Assembly (NCBI RefSeq): GCF_013407955.1
Contig: NZ_JACCBU010000001.1
Coordinates: 1,116,001 to 1,180,000 of the forward strand
Reading direction: 5' to 3'
Source: Microlunatus parietis
GTDB taxonomy: Bacteria > Actinomycetota > Actinomycetes > Propionibacteriales > Propionibacteriaceae
DNA length: 64,000 nucleotides
In this document: positions 20,607-28,450 of the stretch, piece after piece
Numbering within the stretch: the first letter of the stretch is position 1
How the letters are laid out: the number at the start of each line of letters is the position of its first letter
Position numbers and translations under genes: made by a program
Notes under the pieces: generated by a model
The model's input: the letters and a program-made list of their open reading frames with translations, nothing else
Databases searched by the model: none
Told to the model about the DNA's origin: nothing

Positions 20607-21593
20607 TCAGTCGGGCAGGTCGGCCGGGTCCGGCACCAGGCGTTCCAGCTCGGCCCAGCAGGCCTCGTCGATCGGCGCGCCGAGTTGCTCGACGGAGTCC
20701 GCGACCAGGTCCGGCAGGCCGGCGCCGAGCACGACCGCGGCGACGCGCGGATCGCGCAGCCCGAACTGGAGGGCGGCGGCCCGGAGCGTGCTGCCGTACC
20801 GCTCGCAGACGGCCGCCATCCGCTGGGCCACGGCCAGCAGCGGGGCCGGCGCCGGCACGTAGTTGAACCGCGCACCCGGGACCGGGGCGACCAGGATGTT
20901 GCTGTTCAGCACGCCGGCCGTCAGCACCGCGACCCCGCGCCCGGCCGCCTTGTCGAGCAGCCGGTCGGCCCGGCGGTCCAGCAGCGTGTAGCGACCGGCA
21001 ATCATCAGATGATCGAGGTCGGTTTCGGCGACGAAGCGTTCCGCGGTCGCCGCGAAGTTCGTACCGACTCCCCAGCCGCCGATGACGCCCTCGGCGCGGA
21101 GCGCGGCGAGCGCACCGGCCGCCTCGCCGAGCGCCTGGTCCAAGTGGTCCTCGGGGTCGTGCACCAGAGCCAGGTCGATCCGGTCCAGCCCGAGCCGCTC
21201 CAGCGACTCGGTCAGGCTGCGCCGAACGCCGTCGGCCGAGTAGTCGAGCCGCCGGGACCGCCGCGGAACATCGGCGAACCCCTCGGCGTCGGCGGAGGCG
21301 GCCGGGTCGTCGACGAGCAGCCGGCCGACCTTGGTACAGAGGACGAACTCGTCCCGCGGCCTCGTCCTGAGGAACCGGCCGAGCCGCTCCTCGGACAGGC
21401 CGGCGCCGTAGTGCGGCGCGGTGTCGAAGGCCCGCAGGCCCAGCTCCCAGGCCTTGGCCAGGCCGGCCTGGGCCTCGTCCTCCGAGACCGGGGCATAGAG
21501 GTTCGCGTAGCCGGCGCCGCCGAGCAGCACCGGGCCGAACGGCGACCGTACCGCCGGCTCGACCGGCCTCGCCGCAGTGATCCCGCCGGTCAC
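20607..21593 (-). CDS. Aldo/keto reductase, L-fucose/D-threo-aldose 1-dehydrogenase-like
   Basis: This 328-aa aldo/keto reductase has FDTAPHYGAGLSEERLG (catalytic Asp and Tyr), LCTKVGRLL (Lys), and ALVHDPEDH (His). This set is typical of the D-threo-aldose/L-fucose 1-dehydrogenase group. It would oxidise an aldose to its lactone with NAD(P). The GTG at 21593 overlaps the stop of the upstream SDR gene (GTGA), fixing the start and coupling the two. The gene order SDR-AKR-FAH suggests an oxidative 6-deoxysugar pathway, although the lactonase and sugar-acid dehydratase are not in this window. Confidence 0.88.
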   Translation of the reverse strand: MTGGITAARPVEPAVRSPFGPVLLGGAGYANLYAPVSEDEAQAGLAKAWELGLRAFDTAPHYGAGLSEERLGRFLRTRPRDEFVLCTKVGRLLVDDPAASADAEGFADVPRRSRRLDYSADGVRRSLTESLERLGLDRIDLALVHDPEDHLDQALGEAAGALAALRAEGVIGGWGVGTNFAATAERFVAETDLDHLMIAGRYTLLDRRADRLLDKAAGRGVAVLTAGVLNSNILVAPVPGARFNYVPAPAPLLAVAQRMAAVCERYGSTLRAAALQFGLRDPRVAAVVLGAGLPDLVADSVEQLGAPIDEACWAELERLVPDPADLPD

Positions 21594-22381
21594 TGGGCTG
21601 ACCGCGGCCGGAGCCGGAGGTTCTGCATGCCGCCGTCCACCGGCAGCACCGTCGCGGTGTTGGAACCGGACAGCGGGGAGGCCAGGTAGACGATGCCGGC
21701 GGCGACCTCGTCCGCCGAGACCAGCCGGCCGTGCGGCTGCCGGGCGTTCAGGGCGGCGCGTTCGGCAGCGGGATCCGGCGCCGAGTCGAGCAGCCGGCCG
21801 ACCCACGGCGTGTCCGCGGTGCCCGGCGTGACGCAGTTGACCCGGATCCCCTCGGCGATGTGATCGGCCGCCATCGCCTGGGTGAGCGACAGCACGGCAC
21901 CCTTGCTGGCCGAGTAGAGCGCCCGCTGCGGGATCCCGGCCGTGGCCGCGATCGAGCAGGTGTTGACGACGCTGGCCGCCTCCGATTTCCGCAGGTACGG
22001 CAGCGCGGCGCGGGTCACCCGGACGATGCCGAACACGTTGATCTCGAACACCCGGCGCCATTCGTCCAGGTCGTTGTCGGCCACCGTTCCCTGGGCGCCG
22101 ATGCCGGCGTTGTTGACCACGATGTCGATCCCGCCGAGCCGGTCCGCCGCGGCCGCCACGCCGGCCGTCACCGAGTCGTCGTCGGCGACGTCGACCGCGA
22201 ACCGGGCCAGCCGCTCGGGCAGTCCGTCCACTCGGAGATCGAGTACGGCCACCGCGGCGCCGCGGTCGGCCAGCAGGTTGGCGGTGGCCAGGCCGATCCC
22301 GCTCGCCCCGCCCGTGACGATTGCACTCAGCCCGGTGAACTCGCCCCGGCTCGGTGCCTCCTGCTCGGACCCCATCGTCAT
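21590..22381 (-). CDS. Short-chain dehydrogenase/reductase (SDR), sugar-acid type
   Basis: The 263-aa classical SDR has TGGASGIGLA (cofactor loop), VNNAGIG, catalytic Ser in NTCSIAATAGIPQ, and YSASKGA (Tyr-x3-Lys). Asp at the end of the second strand (VLDLR) suggests NAD preference. In fucose or rhamnose degradation, an SDR of this kind oxidises 2-keto-3-deoxy-sugar acid at C4, giving the diketo product cleaved by the FAH-family enzyme two genes downstream. The start has an AGAGGAA ribosome site. It is the first gene of the cluster and lies 38 bp after the ComF gene stop on the same strand. Confidence 0.9.
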   Translation of the reverse strand: MTMGSEQEAPSRGEFTGLSAIVTGGASGIGLATANLLADRGAAVAVLDLRVDGLPERLARFAVDVADDDSVTAGVAAAADRLGGIDIVVNNAGIGAQGTVADNDLDEWRRVFEINVFGIVRVTRAALPYLRKSEAASVVNTCSIAATAGIPQRALYSASKGAVLSLTQAMAADHIAEGIRVNCVTPGTADTPWVGRLLDSAPDPAAERAALNARQPHGRLVSADEVAAGIVYLASPLSGSNTATVLPVDGGMQNLRLRPRSAQ

Positions 22382-22419
22382 CGATTCCTCTCAGATTCGT
22401 CAGATCAATCGGCGCTATC

Positions 22420-23127
22420 TTACGGGGTGGTGCGTGCGGCCGCCGAGTGGTGCCTGCGGGTCGCCGCGATCGTCGCCGCTCCGAGGACCGGCATCCCGGC
22501 CGCGGCCAGCGCCCGGCTCGCCTCGGTCAGTGTGGCCCCGGTGGTCACCAGGTCGTCGACGATGATGATCATCCCCCGCTGGGTCGAGCCGGCGTCGCGT
22601 ACCCGAAGGCTATCGGCAAGGTTGCGCTGCCGCGCCGCCGCGTCCAGGCCGGATTGATCATGAACGCTGCGGTGGTGCCGGAGCAGCCGGCGGACCCGTA
22701 CCGGTGCGGCAGGACGGAGCAGCGCCGCCGCTCGCCGGGCCAGCGCCGTCGTCGCGTCGTACCCGCGACTGCGGACCGCCGCGCGGGCGGACGGGATCGG
22801 GACCAGCGTGAGCTCGCCGTCCGGACGGGTGGGCCGGGTTCGGATCAGGTGCCAGCAGGCCACTGCCAGCAGCTCGCCGAGCACCGGCGCCAGGCCCAGC
22901 GCCTGCCGTTCCTTGTGCCCGACGATCAGCCGTCGCAGCGGCTCGTCGTACCAGCCGGCCGTCGAGGTCGGCGGAAACCCGGCCGGGCACGGCGTAGGCC
23001 GGGCCGCCCTCGGTATGCGGGACCGGAGCAGACTGCGGCAGGGAGGGCAGAGTCCCCACCACGGCCGCAGGCACGCCGGGCACCGGGCTCCGAGCAGCAG
23101 GTCCCCCGCGGCCGCCAGCCACCCCAT
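22420..23127 (-). CDS. comF: ComF family protein (phosphoribosyltransferase-like)
   Basis: The 235-aa ComF-family protein has an N-terminal double-CxxC zinc motif (CPACLRPWWGLCPPC) and a C-terminal PRTase loop, IIIVDDLVTTGATL. Homologues in naturally competent bacteria support DNA uptake, but in actinobacteria the role is unknown; the position between lpqB and hpf is conserved. The ATG at 23127 was chosen because GWLAAAGDLLLGARCPAC matches the usual family N-terminus. An ATG at 23166 would add 13 residues. A 57-bp palindromic element lies just upstream. Confidence 0.85.
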   Translation of the reverse strand: MGWLAAAGDLLLGARCPACLRPWWGLCPPCRSLLRSRIPRAARPTPCPAGFPPTSTAGWYDEPLRRLIVGHKERQALGLAPVLGELLAVACWHLIRTRPTRPDGELTLVPIPSARAAVRSRGYDATTALARRAAALLRPAAPVRVRRLLRHHRSVHDQSGLDAAARQRNLADSLRVRDAGSTQRGMIIIVDDLVTTGATLTEASRALAAAGMPVLGAATIAATRRHHSAAARTTP

Positions 23128-23168
23128 CCCCACCCGACCACCCTCCCGGATCTCCCCCCACCCCAAGC

Positions 23169-23225
23169 CGACCAGTCACAAAAGCAGGCGTTTTGTCGGC
23201 GTGTCGCTGCAAAAGTGACCGGTCG
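23169..23225. repeat. 57-bp palindrome-ended dispersed element, copy B
   Basis: This is the inverted copy of 3993-4049 (51 of 57 bases identical). The terminal palindromic arms are CGACCAGTCAC and GTGACCGGTCG. The inner nested stem is imperfect here. It lies 42 bp upstream of the comF start. Confidence 0.85.
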
Positions 23226-23760
23226 GTGCGAAGGGGCGGAGGAGGAGCCGGAGCGCGAAGAACCAGCGGCCGCGGAGCGACTGGGCCCGAGGCGGCGGCG
23301 CAGAGGGAACGGGGCGCGAGCAGTTGCGCCGAGAAACGGAGCCCGACCCAGCAGCGCCGAGAGAACGGGGCCCGAAGCAGCGACGGGGAGGAAGGATCGG
23401 CGCCGCGGATGGCACGGCGCACCTAAGGGTCGCGAGGCAGGCCCACGAGGGGCGGGCCCAGCGAAGGAAGCGGGGCTGAGCGAGTGCCGGAGCCGCGAAG
23501 GGCCGGAGCCGCGAGGGGTCGAACCAGGACGACGAAGGGACACGCCAGGACCTCGAGGTGCCGCGCCAAGGACCGGACCCGCGAAAACGGAGCCGCGCGA
23601 GGCAGGGCCACGAGGTGCCGGCACCGCAGGGCCGGAGCCGCGAGGGGGCCGCGCCAAGACCGCGAAAGGGGCTCGCCAGGCCACGAGGCGCCGCCCGGAG
23701 CCGCAAGAACAGAGCCGCAATCAGAGCCCGAGCCGCGAAGAGGGCCGCGCGGGTTCCGGA
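23226..23760. repeat. Purine-biased irregular repeat tract
   Basis: The plus strand is strongly G/A-rich with recurring short words such as GCCGGAGCCGCGAGGGG, CGAGGTGCCG and GGCCACGAGG at irregular spacing. It looks like a degenerate tandem array. Such strand asymmetry could favour R-loops or G-rich structures, which is inference. Confidence 0.55.
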
Positions 23761-23875
23761 GCCGCTACGGGTCCGCGAGTGCGGGGCGGCGCACGACATC
23801 GAATACGAAGAATGCGGCCGGCGATTGGCACTGGTGCTCCCGAGTCGCGACAACGGTTGGGGAATATTGCGCCGC

Positions 23876-23908
23876 GTCTGCCCGGCCGGGGATTCCCCAA
23901 TCCGGCCG
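23876..23908. repeat. 33-bp repeat with GGGGATTCCCC palindrome, copy 1
   Basis: It starts GTCTGCCCGGC, contains the palindrome GGGGATTCCCC and ends AATCCGGCCG. A near-identical copy lies at 24273-24305 in the same orientation. Together they bracket the dispersed module A/B pair. Confidence 0.7.
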
Positions 23909-23967
23909 ACACCTCGACGCAACCGGGTCCCGGTCCGGGCTCGATCCACGCGGAAGGTGAGCATGTC

Positions 23968-24085
23968 GCGGATTCGGCACCGTCGGGCGCCCCTGCAGAA
24001 GATCTCGTTCGTGCAGTGACTTCATCGAACGGACGCCTTGACCGGCAGATCCGCCCGGAACGGAGGTCAACGCGTCCGCTCAGTG
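23968..24085 (-). repeat. Dispersed repeat module B, copy 1
   Basis: This 118-bp segment aligns without gaps to 48888-49005 read in the opposite orientation, at roughly 80% identity by eye. The conserved ends are CACTGAGCGGACGCGTTGACC and TGCCGAATCCGC. It is followed on the same strand order by module A, as at the other locus. Confidence 0.8.
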
Positions 24086-24130
24086 AGTGGCAGTGCTCGC
24101 CGGGAATCGACCGCGTTGTGGCTTCGACCC

Positions 24131-24270
24131 CACTCACCTCACGCCACGACCGCTGTGGATTTTCCGCCGTGACTGAACGGCTGAAACCCACTCCGGTCGT
24201 ACACCTCGAGTAGGGGCAAGACCGCAAAGATCCTTGGCGATAGTTCCTACCGACCGAACTCTGCAACACC
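24131..24270 (-). repeat. Dispersed repeat module A, copy 3 (inverted)
   Basis: Read on the minus strand this segment starts GGTGTTGCAGAGTTCGGTC and ends near CACAGCGGTCGTGGCGTGAGG. It matches 48596-48734 over its whole length and 48494-48595 over most of it. It contains an imperfect hairpin, TTTCAGCCG / CGGCGGAAA, near its end. Confidence 0.8.
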
Positions 24271-24272
24271 CG

Positions 24273-24305
24273 GTCTGCCCGGCTGGGGATTCCCAATCCG
24301 GCCGG
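24273..24305. repeat. 33-bp repeat with GGGGATTCCC core, copy 2
   Basis: Same-orientation copy of 23876-23908, with one base change and one C missing from the palindrome. Confidence 0.65.
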
Positions 24306-24870
24306 TGTCCCGGTGTCCGGCGTCTCGGCGCCCGCGCCCACGCGCTCCCGCGTCCGCCCCTCGTCCCGGAACCCGCGCGCCTCCGGCGTATCGGTGTCTG
24401 CGCGCCTCCGGCTTCCCCGCGCTCCGGCGTCCCGCGCCCGGAGTCTCGACGTCCGCGCAGTCCCGCACCCAGCCCCGCGTCCCGGCGCCCGCGCCGTCCC
24501 TCGTTCCGGCGCCCGCGCGCCCCCGCGTCTCGGCGCCCGGGCCACTCCCGCGTCCTGCCCGCGTCCCGGAGCGCCCACGCACTCCCGCCTCCCGCCCCGC
24601 GTCCCGGAGCGCCCACGCACTCCGCGTTCCGGCGCCCGCGCCCCCGCGTCTCGGCGCCCGGGCCACTCCCGCGTCCCGCCCGCGTCCCGGAGCGCCCACG
24701 TCCCGCAGCGCCCGCGTCTCGGTGCCTGCGCGCCGCCGGCGTCCCCGCGCCCGAGCCACTCCCGCGCCCCGGCGTCCCCGCGCCCGCGCCCCGCGTCTCG
24801 ACGCCTGCGCACTCCGCTCCCGCCCCGCGTCCCGGAGCGCCGGCATCTCGACGCCCCGCGTTCCGCTCAG
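24300..24870. repeat. GC-rich irregular tandem array
   Basis: The plus strand is C/G-rich with recurring words CCCGCGTCCCGGAGCGCC, CGGCGCCCGGGCCACTCCCG and GCGCCCGCGCCCC. One long unit at 24502-24579 recurs almost unchanged at 24625-24700 (one 2-bp indel, few changes), giving a 123-bp period. All six frames yield Arg/Pro/Ala-rich low-complexity text, so it is treated as noncoding. Confidence 0.7.
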
Positions 24871-25009
24871 ACGCCGGGGCGCCGGGGCGTCGGGGCGTCG
24901 GGGCGTCGGGGCGCCGGGGATTCACTCCCGCCGACTCGCGAGACTCTGCTTCGACACGCCGCCGAATCGGGGCGGCGTCGTGTGGGGCGGGCGGTGGTTG
25001 ACTGGGGGT

Positions 25010-25630
25010 GTGGCCGGCCGAGGTGATTCCGAGAAGACGCTGTCCGACGAGTACGAACGCGTCCTGACCGGGGTTGGGCCGCGGTTGAAGGCGCTCCGGC
25101 AGGATCGGTCGGCGACGTTGCAGGACGTATCGGCGGCCACCGGGATCTCGGTCAGCACGTTGTCCCGGCTGGAGTCCGGGCAGCGGCGGCCGACGCTGGA
25201 GCTGCTGCTCCCCCTGGCCCGCGAGTATGGAGTAGCGATCGACGAACTGGTCGATGCGCCGGAGACCGGCGACCCGCGGATCCGGTTGCGGCCGGTGACC
25301 CAGAACGGCATGACGATGATCCCGCTGACCCGGCGGGCGGGCGGTCTGCAGGCGTACAAGATGATCATTCCGTACCGCAAGAATGCGAAGCCGGACCCGC
25401 AGCGGCACGAGGGCTACGAGTGGATGTACGTGCTCAACGGGCGGCTCCGGCTGGTCCTCGGTGATCATGAGCTCGAGCTCGGGCCGGGCGAGGCGGCCGA
25501 GTTCGACACCAGGGTCGGCCACTGGTTCGCGGCGGCCGACCCCGCGGGTGTGGAACTGCTGTCGCTGTTCGGCAGCCAGGGCGAGCGGGCCCATGTCCGG
25601 GCCCGGACCCGCCGCGACGACCGCTCCTGA
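25010..25630 (+). CDS. XRE-family regulator with C-terminal cupin domain
   Basis: The 206-aa protein has an XRE helix-turn-helix at residues about 20-75 (LQDVSAATGISVSTLSRLESG) and a C-terminal cupin at about 120-195 (RHEGYEWMYVLNGRLRLVLGDHELELGPGEAAEFD). Such regulators sense small molecules through the cupin and often control oxidoreductases. The GTG at 25010 is the last plausible start before the domain; the frame is open far upstream through repeat DNA. Its stop TGA abuts the convergent flavoprotein stop, the two sharing the palindrome TGATCA. It probably regulates that gene. Confidence 0.85.
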   Translation: MAGRGDSEKTLSDEYERVLTGVGPRLKALRQDRSATLQDVSAATGISVSTLSRLESGQRRPTLELLLPLAREYGVAIDELVDAPETGDPRIRLRPVTQNGMTMIPLTRRAGGLQAYKMIIPYRKNAKPDPQRHEGYEWMYVLNGRLRLVLGDHELELGPGEAAEFDTRVGHWFAAADPAGVELLSLFGSQGERAHVRARTRRDDRS

Positions 25631-26620
25631 TCAAGTCCCGCTGAGCTCCCGGGTCCGGGACCGGGCCCGCTGGACGGCGGCCTCGGTCTCCTCCTCGATC
25701 AGGTCCGCGTTGATCATGGCACCGGCGGTCAGGCCGGCACCGGCGGAAACGATCACCTGGGCTCGCGGATCGGCCACGTTGCCGGCCGCCCAGACACCCG
25801 GAACGCTGGTCGCGCCGTTGCCGTCGGTCACGATCCGGCTGCCGATCCGGTGCTCGCCGGCCAGCACCGGCTCCACGCTCAAACCCAACGGGGACAGGAA
25901 ATCCGCGCGGGCTTCCATGATCGTCCCGACCACCAGGGTGGACCGGCCGACGAACCGGCCGGAGGCCAGTACGACCCCGGAGAGCCGGTCGGCCTCGTCC
26001 CGCTCCAGCCCGGCCACCTCACCGTCGATGATCTTGATCCCGCGGGCCGCCAGCCGCTCCCGTTGATCATCCCCGAGTTCGGTCGTGTGCGTGAACATGA
26101 TCACGTCGTGCGACAGCTGGCGGAACATCAGGGCCTGGTGCACCGACATCGGCCCGGTCGCCAGGACTCCGATCGCGGTGTCCCGGACCTCCCAGCCGTG
26201 GCAGTACGGGCAGTGCAGCACGGACTTTCCCCACAGGTCGGCCACCCCGGGCAGCTGAGGCAGGGTGTCCACCAGGCCGGTCGTGATCAACAACCGCCGC
26301 GACCGGAGCCGGCGGCCGTCGGCCAGGTCGACCACGAACCCGCCCCGCTCGGTGTCGCGGGCGGCCGCGGTCACCGAGCCGTCGATCAAGGTCCCGCCGT
26401 AGCCGGCCAGCTCGGCCCGGCCGAGCTTGATCAACTCCGTCGGCGGCAGGCCCTCGTGGCCGAGGTAGTTGTGCATGTGCGCGGCGGGCGCGTTGCGCGG
26501 CTCGCCGGAGTCGATCACGGCGACCGAGCGCCGCGACCGGGCCAGCGCCACCGCGCCGCTCAGCCCGGCCGGCCCGCCGCCGATCACGATCACGTCGTGG
26601 TCCAGATCCGATCCTGACAC
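25631..26620 (-). CDS. Thioredoxin-reductase-like NAD(P)/FAD-dependent oxidoreductase
   Basis: The 329-aa flavoprotein has an FAD dinucleotide motif, VIGGGPAGLSGAVALARS, at the N-terminus, a CPYCHGWEVRD redox-disulfide motif in the NADPH domain, and a C-terminal FAD motif, GVWAAGNVADPRAQV. The CPYC motif differs from CAxC of true thioredoxin reductases, and no thioredoxin gene is nearby, so the partner is unknown. The GTG at 26620 has an excellent AAGGAGG ribosome site. The frame opens 24 codons further through an 18-bp palindrome, which is more likely an operator. Confidence 0.87.
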   Translation of the reverse strand: MSGSDLDHDVIVIGGGPAGLSGAVALARSRRSVAVIDSGEPRNAPAAHMHNYLGHEGLPPTELIKLGRAELAGYGGTLIDGSVTAAARDTERGGFVVDLADGRRLRSRRLLITTGLVDTLPQLPGVADLWGKSVLHCPYCHGWEVRDTAIGVLATGPMSVHQALMFRQLSHDVIMFTHTTELGDDQRERLAARGIKIIDGEVAGLERDEADRLSGVVLASGRFVGRSTLVVGTIMEARADFLSPLGLSVEPVLAGEHRIGSRIVTDGNGATSVPGVWAAGNVADPRAQVIVSAGAGLTAGAMINADLIEEETEAAVQRARSRTRELSGT

Positions 26621-26673
26621 CGTGTCCTCCTTGGTCGATTCGAGGACTCCAGCGTGCTGCGTACCCAACAGAT

Positions 26674-26691
26674 TGGCAAGCATGCTTGCCA
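26674..26691. promoter_or_regulatory. 18-bp perfect palindrome, putative operator of the flavoprotein gene
   Basis: TGGCAAGCATGCTTGCCA is fully self-complementary and lies 54 bp upstream of the flavoprotein GTG. A perfect 18-bp palindrome is typical of a dimeric repressor site. The regulator is not known; the adjacent XRE-cupin protein is a candidate. Confidence 0.6.
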
Positions 26692-26704
26692 TTTCAGCAA
26701 GAGG

Positions 26705-28450
26705 TCAGCCCGGGTACGCCAGCGAGTCGACCCCGGCCGAGATCCGGGTCCAGCGCCGCGCCGGATCGAGCCAGTAGGCCTCGCCCTTCTTGTTCACGAT
26801 CGCCACCTGGTTGTGGGTGGGCGAGGCGGTGATCTCGGCCGCCTCGTCGTCCGGCAATTCGCCGAGGGCGGAGATCTGGGACGCGTCCTGGGACAGCAGA
26901 TACACCCCGACCGGCGCCAGCGACGCGGCCGCGCCGATCACCAGCAGGCGGGAGTCGTCCTGCCAGCCGACGTCACGGAACTGGGTGATCGTGGTGCCCT
27001 GGTTGCCCGCGGTGTCGACCCGGCGCAGGTCCCCGTCGATCAGGATCCGGCCGTCGACCCGGTTGATCACGCCGAGCGTGAGCTGCCGGGTCGACCCCAC
27101 CTCGCGCACCATCGCGATCCGGGTGCCGTCGGGCGACAGCTTGAACGCGACGATCTTGCTGCCCTTCAACTGCGGCGCCTGGACGTCGACGACCCGGTTC
27201 CCGACGGCGGCCCAGATGCGCTGTTCGCCGCCCTTCTGGCCGACCGCCCAGAGCTCGTTCTGCCGGGAGTACTGCGGCCGCAGCAGGTCGGACACGCCCT
27301 TGATCACGGTCGACGCCTGACCGTCCTCGCCCTGCTGGCGCAGCACGGTTCCGTCATCCGTCACTGCGGCAAGCTCGCGGTCGTCCAGCGAGACGGCGAT
27401 CCGTTCGGTGCCCTCCTGCTCGCCGAGGTCACCCGAGATCGGCGCCGTCTCACGTTTGCCGGCCCGGTCGGTGATCATCCGGACACCGTCGTCGGTCGCG
27501 GCGTAGAGCTGGTCGCTGGCCCGCGGCGGCCGGGCCGCAATGGCCCGGATCCGGTCGTCGTTCACGGAGATCGCGCCGGTCGTCGGGTCGGCGCCGGGGA
27601 TCCGGAAGATCTCGCCGTTCACCCGGAACATGACTGACTGGACCTGGAACTGCCGCAGGGTTTCGGCGACCTGGGCCGCCATGAGTATTCGCTGCTGATC
27701 GGTCAGCTCGTTGATCGCGTCGCTCAATCCCACCTCGGCGACGCCGCCGGCCACCGACGCCGACTGCACCTCGAGGGTCGTACCGGCCGGAAACGCGCTG
27801 CTCACCACCGGGGCGAGCCAGTCCGAGGGACCGGACAGCAGGGCCAGCATCAGTGCGGAGGCGATGCTGGCCCGTTGGGGCAGATAGATCACGTCCGGCA
27901 CAAGAGTGCCGTCCCGGCCGATGAAATAGACGTTGAAGCTGTCATAGAACGTGTCGAACGTCCACTTGGGCACCAGCAACCCGGTCACCGGGTTGTTGAT
28001 CCGCCACTCGCCGTCCTGCTTCTCGACCCTGAGCACCGGCCGGAACTGCTGGTCGCGAACCGTGAAGATCCGGTCCGGCCCGAGCACGCCGACCATCCGC
28101 GCGTCCAGCAGGAAGGAGGTCGGGCTCGTTGCGGTCAGCTGGCCGACATAGACCGTCGCCCCCTGATCAGGGTTCCAGCGGTCCGCAGACTCCTTGGTCA
28201 GGTACTTCCGGGCCGTCGCGTACGAGGGCTCGTAGGCCGACATCGCCTGCAGGAAACCCTCGACGATCGTCTTCGGGTCGTCGCCCGGCTGCGGGGCTGC
28301 GGGATCGACGTTGAGACAACTTCGGCAGGACGGCTTGGCGCCCTCGACCGGGTCGACCGGGCCGCGGGTCGGCACCTCGGCACAACCCGCCAGAACGGCC
28401 AGCAGCACCACCAGCACAGCGGCAACGCGACTCCGCGACGTGGTGGTCAC
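26705..28450 (-). CDS. lpqB: LpqB-family lipoprotein (GerMN plus beta-propeller)
   Basis: The 581-aa lipoprotein has a short signal and lipobox LAGC near residue 20, a GerMN domain around residues 190-290 (LLSGPSDWLAPVVSSAFP...), and a C-terminal LpqB beta-propeller. In mycobacteria LpqB binds the extracellular part of MtrB and modulates the MtrAB system in cell-wall growth and division. The GTG at 28450 overlaps the mtrB stop (GTGA), so translation is coupled. Its length matches the family (about 580 aa). Confidence 0.95.
   Translation of the reverse strand: MTTTSRSRVAAVLVVLLAVLAGCAEVPTRGPVDPVEGAKPSCRSCLNVDPAAPQPGDDPKTIVEGFLQAMSAYEPSYATARKYLTKESADRWNPDQGATVYVGQLTATSPTSFLLDARMVGVLGPDRIFTVRDQQFRPVLRVEKQDGEWRINNPVTGLLVPKWTFDTFYDSFNVYFIGRDGTLVPDVIYLPQRASIASALMLALLSGPSDWLAPVVSSAFPAGTTLEVQSASVAGGVAEVGLSDAINELTDQQRILMAAQVAETLRQFQVQSVMFRVNGEIFRIPGADPTTGAISVNDDRIRAIAARPPRASDQLYAATDDGVRMITDRAGKRETAPISGDLGEQEGTERIAVSLDDRELAAVTDDGTVLRQQGEDGQASTVIKGVSDLLRPQYSRQNELWAVGQKGGEQRIWAAVGNRVVDVQAPQLKGSKIVAFKLSPDGTRIAMVREVGSTRQLTLGVINRVDGRILIDGDLRRVDTAGNQGTTITQFRDVGWQDDSRLLVIGAAASLAPVGVYLLSQDASQISALGELPDDEAAEITASPTHNQVAIVNKKGEAYWLDPARRWTRISAGVDSLAYPG

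Larger units (their letters stand above)
23128..25009. other. 1.9-kb noncoding, repeat-rich region between comF and the XRE regulator
   Basis: No credible gene is seen. Open frames on both strands are Arg/Pro/Ala-rich, mutually overlapping and without family motifs. The region holds, in order: the 57-bp palindromic element copy B; a purine-rich plus strand (about 23226-23760); a GGGGATTCCCC-containing repeat (two copies); module B and module A of a dispersed repeat also found near 48.5-49.0 kb; and a pyrimidine/GC-rich irregular tandem array (about 24300-24870). It splits what is normally a compact mtrA-mtrB-lpqB-comF neighbourhood. Confidence 0.75.

Noticed and set aside
24300..24870. CRISPR-like appearance of the repeat array
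   Set aside because: Repeats are GC-rich, irregular and without uniform spacers, and no cas genes are present.
24305..25009. Upstream extension of the XRE-cupin regulator through the GC-rich array
   Set aside because: The 235 upstream codons are Arg/Pro/Ala low complexity generated by tandem DNA repeats, and the domain-containing part begins at the GTG at 25010.
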